Of a stretch of 64,000 nucleotides of DNA, positions 59,867-64,000 are shown in pieces. The notes beneath the pieces are model-generated. The model was not told the origin of the DNA and did not search any database. It was given only the letters and a program-made list of their open reading frames with translations. Origin of the DNA: PALSA-505 sp036501145 (GTDB lineage: Bacteria; Actinomycetota; Actinomycetes; Streptosporangiales; Streptosporangiaceae); the NCBI GenBank assembly GCA_036501145.1, contig DASYAV010000133.1, positions 186,001-250,000 on the forward strand. The letters run 5' to 3'. A program made the position numbers and the translations under genes. Each line of letters opens with the position of its first letter. The stretch's first letter is position 1.

Positions 59867-60325
59867 ATGACGACCGCACCGGGTGAGCTGGACCTGAAGC
59901 TGATGACGGCCGCGCTCGCGCAGGCCCAGGCCAGCCTGGCCGCCGGTGGTGTCCCGGTCGGTGCGGTGCTGGCCACCGGCCCCGACATCGTGGCTGAGGG
60001 TCACAACGAGCGCGTGCAACGGGGCGACCCGGTCGCGCACGGCGAGATCGCCTGCCTGCGTAACGCGGGCCGCCAATCCTCCTACCGGGGGATGACCCTG
60101 TACACGACCCTTTCCCCGTGCCCGATGTGCACCGGCGCCATCCTGCTGTTCCAGATTCCGCGCGTGGTCGTCGGGGAGGCCGATACCTTCGCCGGTGACC
60201 TGGACTTCCTGATCCGCCAGGGCGTGTCGGTGACCCTGCTCGATGACGAGCGGTGCAGGGCGGTTATGCGGGAATTCCAGGACCGCTACCCAGCCGTTTG
60301 GAGCGAGGATATCGGCGGCCGGTAG
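59867..60325 (+). CDS. Cytosine deaminase, yeast Fcy1 type
   Basis: A 152-residue zinc nucleoside/base deaminase. Zinc ligands are His58 (HGE, with catalytic Glu60), Cys85 and Cys88 (SPCPMC). The sequence follows yeast cytosine deaminase closely from the active site on: HGEIACLRNAGRQSS, TLYTTLSPCPMCTGAILL, IPRVVVGE, DDERCRAVMREF and the final EDIGG. It should convert cytosine to uracil (pyrimidine salvage), cytoplasmic. Bacterial cytosine deaminases are usually of the unrelated CodA (amidohydrolase) type. No pyrimidine genes are adjacent. Confidence 0.82.
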   Translation: MTTAPGELDLKLMTAALAQAQASLAAGGVPVGAVLATGPDIVAEGHNERVQRGDPVAHGEIACLRNAGRQSSYRGMTLYTTLSPCPMCTGAILLFQIPRVVVGEADTFAGDLDFLIRQGVSVTLLDDERCRAVMREFQDRYPAVWSEDIGGR

Positions 60326-60410
60326 TACCACCCATCCACCCGGGCTGTTTCCGCCATTTCGGGGAGAATTCAGACACAGATTGCCGATCCGCTGCGGATG
60401 AGGGCACTTG

Positions 60411-61094
60411 GTGCCGATACTCGGCATCGTGATCGGCGAGACGTTCGAGCGTCTGCTCGCGGCCGCGCAGCGTCGCACAGATCAGGGCCCGCCTGATCAG
60501 CGCCGCTCCGGTAAGGGCCATCCTGATCTGGGCGGACCTGATCTGGGCCGACCTGATCTGGGCGCCGCTGATGAGGCCGACCGGGCCTTTTCCGAGCTGT
60601 GGCGCGACGCGAATCCCGCCTTGCTGCGCTACCTGCGGGTGATCGCGCCCGAGACCGCCGAGGACATCGCCGCCGACACCTGGGTGCAGGTGGTCCGCGG
60701 GCTGGCCGCGTTCCGGGGGGATGAAGCCGCCTGGCGGGCCTGGCTGTTCACGATCGCCCGGCACCGGGCGATCGACGAAGGCCGCCGCCGGTCCCGCCGG
60801 CCGGTGGTCTCCGTGCCCGAACTGGCGGATGTGGCCGAGCCGGGCACCTCGGACCCGGCCGATCTGGTGCTGGAAAAGCTGAGTACCCAGGCGGCGGTGG
60901 CGCTCATCGCCACGCTGCCCCGGCTCCAGGCCGAGGTCATCCTGCTCCGGGTGGTCGCCGGGCTGGATACGCCGGTCGTGGCGCGGCTGGTGGGCCGGAG
61001 CCCCGGAGCGGTCCGGGTCGCCGCCCACCGTGGTTTACGGCAGCTGGCCGCGACCCTGGCCGAAGCCGGCATCACGCACGGTTCCGCGCCATGA
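60411..61094 (+). CDS. ECF-type RNA polymerase sigma factor
   Basis: A 227-residue sigma-70 family factor with regions 2 and 4 only. Region 2 is LLRYLRVIAPETAEDIAADT WVQVVRGLAAF, region 4 LPRLQAEVILLRVVAGLDTP VVARLVGRSPGAVRVAAHRG LRQL. The first 60 residues are a variable leader with a tandem P-D-L-G repeat. I list the GTG at 60411; a TTG at 60408 and a GTG at 60429 are alternatives. Its stop overlaps the 38-codon ORF that links to a one-TM protein, a likely anti-sigma. Confidence 0.83.
   Translation: MPILGIVIGETFERLLAAAQRRTDQGPPDQRRSGKGHPDLGGPDLGRPDLGAADEADRAFSELWRDANPALLRYLRVIAPETAEDIAADTWVQVVRGLAAFRGDEAAWRAWLFTIARHRAIDEGRRRSRRPVVSVPELADVAEPGTSDPADLVLEKLSTQAAVALIATLPRLQAEVILLRVVAGLDTPVVARLVGRSPGAVRVAAHRGLRQLAATLAEAGITHGSAP
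60522..60566 (+). repeat. 15-bp tandem repeat in the sigma factor leader
   Basis: Three copies of CCTGATCTGGGC plus a 3-base spacer (60522, 60537, 60552), encoding P-D-L-G-x three times. In-frame, so tolerated in the disordered leader. Confidence 0.75.
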
Positions 61095-61207
61095 GCATCC
61101 GCGGCCGCATCACGCGGGAACCGGACCGTGAACCGGCGCGTGAACCGGCCCGTGAATCGGCACCGCGTAACGCATCCGGCCGGCGCGTCGTTTCGAAGGC
61201 AGCATGA
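61091..61207 (+). CDS. 38-codon ORF bridging sigma factor and one-TM protein
   Basis: The ATG at 61091 overlaps the sigma factor stop (ATGA), and the stop at 61205-61207 overlaps the next ATG at 61204 (ATGA). The product is basic and repetitive: MSIRGRITREPDREPAREPA, then RESAPRNASGRRVVSKAA. It consists mostly of a 12-bp tandem repeat (REPD, REPA, REPA, RESA). GC at third codon positions is lower than in the neighbours. It may be a translational bridge rather than a functional protein, or the displaced start of the downstream gene. Confidence 0.4.
   Translation: MSIRGRITREPDREPAREPARESAPRNASGRRVVSKAA
61114..61161 (+). repeat. Four tandem 12-bp repeats
   Basis: GCGGGAACCGGA, CCGTGAACCGGC, GCGTGAACCGGC and CCGTGAATCGGC follow each other without spacer in the gap between sigma factor and one-TM gene. 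Confidence 0.75.
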
Positions 61208-62043
61208 CGAAACGCGAGCGGAGCAGCCGGCCGGACCGTCCCAGCCTGGAGCGGTCCCTTGACGCGCTGCTGGACCGGAGCTTGCTGGACCGGGGCGCTA
61301 CGCCGGACGATGACCCTGCCCGGTGGCAGCCGGTCGCCCAGGTCCTCGCCGCCCTGACGTCGGCGCCGGAAAGCAGCGAACTGACCGGGGAGGCCCGGGC
61401 GCTCGCGGAGTTCCGGGCGTTCTCGGAGTTCCGGGCGTTCGCTGACGTTCCGGCGCGCGGGGCAGACCTCCCACCCCCGGCCCCGCGCCGGGACCCGGGC
61501 CGGAGGACCTGGCTGCCCGGGGGGAGGCTCGCGGTGGCCGCGGCCACCAGCGCCGTCCTGATGGGCGGACTCCTCGCGCTGGCCTACGCCGGGGATCTGC
61601 CGATGGCGGCCCAGCGGCTGGCCCATGACACCATCAATGCGCCTGCCGCCCGCCATGACCCGGAGCCAGCGGCCTCGTCCCATCCGGCCGGGTCGCCGAC
61701 CCCGGCCGGGTCAGCCGGCCACCAGGCCACCCATGCGCTGGTCCGGCCGGACCGCCAGGTGCGCAGCGGTTCCGTGTCCGGTCATCCGCACTGGCCTGGG
61801 TCATCCAGTTTCCCATCCGGCAGCCCGTCTGGCCGCCTGGGTTCTGGTTGGCCGGGTTCTGGCCGCCAGGGCCAGTCCGGCCGTTCCGCCGAGCCCTGGC
61901 CGACCCAGGCACCGTGGCCCTCAGCGAGCATCAGCCCCCCGGCCAGCGCGACCCCGTCGCCGTCCGCCGCCCACAGCCCCAGCCAATCCGGGCCGCCTTC
62001 CCCCCAGCAGAGCCCGTCCAGCCCCCAGAGCACTCCCCCCTGA
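61204..62043 (+). CDS. One-TM proline/serine-rich protein (possible anti-sigma factor)
   Basis: A 279-residue protein with a cytoplasmic N-terminal 110 residues, one transmembrane helix (AVAAATSAVLMGGLLALAYA, about residues 104-123) and an outside tail rich in Pro, Ser and Gly. The topology and position directly downstream of an ECF sigma factor fit an anti-sigma factor, although no ZAS zinc motif (HxxxCxxC) is present. Internal near-repeats occur (ALLDRSLLDRG, EFRAFSEFRAF). Function inferred from context only. Confidence 0.6.
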   Translation: MTKRERSSRPDRPSLERSLDALLDRSLLDRGATPDDDPARWQPVAQVLAALTSAPESSELTGEARALAEFRAFSEFRAFADVPARGADLPPPAPRRDPGRRTWLPGGRLAVAAATSAVLMGGLLALAYAGDLPMAAQRLAHDTINAPAARHDPEPAASSHPAGSPTPAGSAGHQATHALVRPDRQVRSGSVSGHPHWPGSSSFPSGSPSGRLGSGWPGSGRQGQSGRSAEPWPTQAPWPSASISPPASATPSPSAAHSPSQSGPPSPQQSPSSPQSTPP

Positions 62044-62131
62044 CCACCCGCCGCCTCCTGTCGCCGCGGCGGGTGCCGTGTGGCGGGCCGGGTCCCAACC
62101 CCCCCGGGGACTCGGCCCGTCGCACATCCCG

Positions 62132-62215
62132 TCAGTAGAGTTCCGGGCCGGCTAGACCAGTGCCGGTGAGTTCCGTGCCGGTTAGATCGATTCCAGCTAG
62201 GTCAGCGCCGGAAGT
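62132..62215 (-). pseudogene. Pentapeptide-like repeat tail in a shifted frame
   Basis: Downstream of the dehydratase stop, the minus strand in a shifted frame reads ADLAG, IDLTG, TELTG, TGLAG, PELY and then a TGA at 62132. This A/T-x-L-x-G pattern is that of pentapeptide repeats. It could be a remnant of a separate gene or a lost C-terminal tail. The underlying DNA repeats are degenerate 15-mers. Confidence 0.35.
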
Positions 62216-63170
62216 CGACCGCGGTGGTGTTCGCCCCGCTGATCACGACCGCGACCGTCTCGTCCGGGCCGGGGGAGTACCCGCCGGTGAGCAACGCGGC
62301 CAGCGCGGCGCATCCGCCGGGCTCGGCGACCAGCCGGAGCCGGTCCCAGAGCAGTTCCTGGGCCCGCACGATGTCCTCGTCGCTGACCAGCACCACCTGG
62401 CGCACGAACTCGCGGATCACGGCGAACGTGTGCTGGCCGACCCGGCGCGGGGCCAGCGAGTCAATGGCCACGCTGCCCGCCTCCGTGTCCACGGGCCGGC
62501 CGGCCCGCAGGGCCCCGGTCAGGGTGGGCGCGCCGGTGGGTTCCACCCCGATCACCCGCGCCCGGCCCGCGTAGGCCGCGCAGATCCCGGCGAGCAGCCC
62601 GCCGCCGCCCACGCTGGCCAGCACGGTACTGACCGCGGGGGCCTGGCGCCTCAGCTCAGCGCCGAGTGAGCCAGCCCCCAGGATCGTCTCGATCTGGTCG
62701 AACGCGGGCACGGGCAGGGCGCCCGACGAGGCCGCCCACTCCTCGCTGGCCGCCAGCGCGTCGGCGTACGTGGCCCCCCCGACGACCAGGTCAGCTCCAT
62801 AGCTGCGGATGCGCTCGATTTTGGCCGGGGACGAGACCTCCGGCACGAACACGTGGGCGGTCACGCCCAGGGCCTGGGCCGCGTAGGCGACCGCCGCGCC
62901 GTGATTGCCGCCTGACGCGGCCACCACCCCGGCGCTGGGCACCGGGCGGAGCAGCAGGTTGGCGAACGCTCCCCGGGCCTTGAACGACCCGGAGTGCTGC
63001 AGTTGCTCCAGCTTCAGCACCAGCGGGCCTGGTTCCAGCCCGAAGGCGGACCGGTCCAGGAAGGCCACCGGGGTGCACAGCACATGGGGCCGGATCAGCG
63101 TAGCCACGGACGCGATCGCATGGGAGGTGATGTCGCCGACCAAGGTCGTCGGGGTGCCGCTATCGCTCAC
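62202..63170 (-). CDS. Threonine/serine dehydratase-like PLP enzyme
   Basis: A fold-type II PLP enzyme of 322 residues. LQHSGSFKARGAFAN carries the Schiff-base Lys64, ASGGNHGAAVAYAAQ the phosphate-binding loop, and GGGGLLAG the second Gly-rich motif. There is no C-terminal ACT regulatory domain, so it resembles the catabolic (TdcB-like) or serine racemase group. It may deaminate threonine or serine to 2-oxobutanoate or pyruvate, or racemise serine. Divergent from the PH-domain gene across a repeated hairpin region. Confidence 0.82.
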   Translation of the reverse strand: MSDSGTPTTLVGDITSHAIASVATLIRPHVLCTPVAFLDRSAFGLEPGPLVLKLEQLQHSGSFKARGAFANLLLRPVPSAGVVAASGGNHGAAVAYAAQALGVTAHVFVPEVSSPAKIERIRSYGADLVVGGATYADALAASEEWAASSGALPVPAFDQIETILGAGSLGAELRRQAPAVSTVLASVGGGGLLAGICAAYAGRARVIGVEPTGAPTLTGALRAGRPVDTEAGSVAIDSLAPRRVGQHTFAVIREFVRQVVLVSDEDIVRAQELLWDRLRLVAEPGGCAALAALLTGGYSPGPDETVAVVISGANTTAVDFRR

Positions 63171-63197
63171 GCCGCTCCTTTCCGGCTCATGCTATCC

Positions 63198-63263
63198 GCG
63201 TGCCGGGCGGGGGCACCTGGTTGGCGGCAGCCTATGTGCGTGCCGGGCGGGGGCACTTGGTTG
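63198..63263. repeat. Two direct repeats, each a GTGCC/GGCAC hairpin
   Basis: A 26-bp unit (GCGTGCCGGGCGGGGGCAC followed by C/T and TGGTTG) occurs at 63198 and 63238, period 40 bp, one mismatch. Each unit contains the inverted repeat GTGCC...GGCAC. Located between the divergent dehydratase and PH-domain genes; operator pair or simple duplication. Confidence 0.6.
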
Positions 63264-63292
63264 CCGGCGGCGCGGGTTGTACCGTTTGGGCC

Positions 63293-63772
63293 ATGCCTGG
63301 CTCAGCCGCACCGGCCCCGAAGTCCCCGTCTCCCCGGCTGTGGCGGATGCGGCGCGTCCAGGTGGCCGGGGCGGCCGCAGCCGCCGCGCTGGTCGCCGGC
63401 ATAATCTGCGCATTAGCGGTGGGTGCCCCGGCCGCCGTCCTCGCGGTGGCCGCGGTCCTCGTCACCGCGCTGGCTGTCTTCTGGTTCGTCCGTAACCGGG
63501 TCCGGGCCTGGACCTACACCGAGCGTGAGGACGACCTCATCGTGGCTCGCGGGGTGCTGGTCCGCCGCCTTTCCGTGGTTCCCTACGGCCGGATGCAGTT
63601 CGTGGACGTGACCGCGGGCCCGGTGGAACGGGTGTTCCGGCTGGCCACCGTGAAGCTGCACACCGCGGCGGCGGCGAGCGACGCGCGGATCCCGGGCCTC
63701 GAGCGCGAGGAAGCCGCCCGGCTGCGGGACCGGCTGGCTGCCCTCGGTGAGGCGAAGGCCGCGGGCTTGTGA
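63293..63772 (+). CDS. PH-domain membrane protein (bPH2, YdbS-like)
   Basis: A 159-residue protein. Two hydrophobic helices (VAGAAAAAALVAGIICALAV and AVLAVAAVLVTALAVFWFV) precede a bacterial PH domain: AWTYTEREDDLIVARGVLVR, RLSVVPYGRMQFVDVTAGPV and LATVKLHTAAAASDARIPGL. I use the ATG at 63293; the frame runs further up through the repeats but reads poorly there. Coupled to the next gene by a GTGA overlap. In Bacillus the YdbS/YdbT pair is linked to bacteriocin resistance. Confidence 0.8.
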   Translation: MPGSAAPAPKSPSPRLWRMRRVQVAGAAAAAALVAGIICALAVGAPAAVLAVAAVLVTALAVFWFVRNRVRAWTYTEREDDLIVARGVLVRRLSVVPYGRMQFVDVTAGPVERVFRLATVKLHTAAAASDARIPGLEREEAARLRDRLAALGEAKAAGL

Positions 63773-64000
63773 CCGACCAGCCGGGGGAGTGGCACCGGCT
63801 GCACCCGTTGTCACCCCTGGTGCGGTCCGGCCGCGCCGCCGTCGGGGTGCTGGCCATCGTGGCGATCTCCGCGTCCGGCCAGTTCGGCCCCGACGGGTCG
63901 CACCTGTACGACTGGGCGGTGGCCGTGCTCGTGGTGCTCGCGGCCGTGGTCAACTGGCTGGTCACCCGGTGGAAGCTCGACGGGGCCACGCTGCGTATCG
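63769..64000 (+). CDS. PH-domain membrane protein (YdbT-like), cut by the window end
   Basis: The first 77 codons of a gene that continues beyond the window. It starts at the GTG overlapping the previous stop and reads WHRLHPLSPLVRSGRAAVGV, then two hydrophobic helices and LVTRWKLDGATLRI, the beginning of a bPH2 domain. This matches the usual partner of the upstream gene. Confidence 0.72.
   Translation, partial: MTDQPGEWHRLHPLSPLVRSGRAAVGVLAIVAISASGQFGPDGSHLYDWAVAVLVVLAAVVNWLVTRWKLDGATLRI

Noticed and set aside
60522..61161. A CRISPR-like repeat array
   Set aside because: The 12- and 15-bp units are contiguous or nearly so, lie in or between reading frames and have no unique spacers.

Overview
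The window is very GC-rich, gene-dense and full of 4-base ATGA/GTGA start-stop overlaps. It carries mycothiol-linked genes (a mycothiol amidase and two DinB/maleylpyruvate-isomerase or DUF574-type families), a Streptomyces-type subtilisin inhibitor, an ECF sigma factor and many TetR/MarR/AraC regulators. This points to a high-GC actinomycete, perhaps Streptosporangiales- or Frankia-like; the order-level guess is inference. No rRNA, tRNA, CRISPR array, insertion sequence or replication origin was seen.

Layout. 0-17 kb holds housekeeping and accessory genes: an HTH regulator with an Orn/Lys/Arg-decarboxylase-fold enzyme, a secreted protease inhibitor, an SDR with a TetR regulator, mycothiol amidase, an ABC1 kinase coupled to an MpaB-type oxygenase, a universal stress protein, a large GNAT/CoA-ligase fusion, an ornithine carbamoyltransferase, a methyltransferase and a quinone reductase. 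17-27 kb carries an N-acyl-D-amino-acid amidohydrolase, an enoyl-CoA hydratase and an acyl-CoA carboxylase operon (carboxyltransferase, biotin carboxylase/BCCP, TIGR03084 protein). It also holds an unusual concentration of broken genes: a frameshifted DUF3052 gene, a LigD-type polymerase with its middle deleted, and the 3' tail of an acyl-CoA ligase. The GNAT/CoA-ligase protein at 12 kb also seems to have lost part of its ATP-grasp domain. 27-46 kb is a mixed set of regulators, small enzymes, a PspA homologue, an SPFH protein with a ribbon-helix-helix partner, secreted hydrolases and RNase Z.

The centrepiece is 46-60 kb, a complete soluble di-iron (propane/acetone-type) monooxygenase island in the mimABCD/prmABCD gene order. 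Hydroxylase alpha, reductase, hydroxylase beta and coupling protein are followed by the amidohydrolase, DUF59 protein, zinc alcohol dehydrogenase and dedicated GroEL that accompany this enzyme in mycobacteria and rhodococci. A divergently oriented MimR/AcoR-type activator lies upstream. Three features extend the known plan: an 86-residue small ORF between regulator and mimA, an NRAMP metal transporter directly behind groEL, and an acetate/succinate-type transporter behind the regulator. A near-identical palindrome (TGTCTCATGTTGAGA) flanks the small ORF on both sides, and a looser copy precedes the acetate transporter, which suggests one small regulon. The operon is also punctuated by strong RNA hairpins, including a perfect 32-bp palindrome between mimA and mimB.

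60-64 kb has a yeast-type cytosine deaminase, an ECF sigma factor linked through a 38-codon ORF to a one-TM proline/serine-rich protein, short tandem repeats, a threonine/serine dehydratase and the start of a PH-domain membrane-protein pair cut by the window end.
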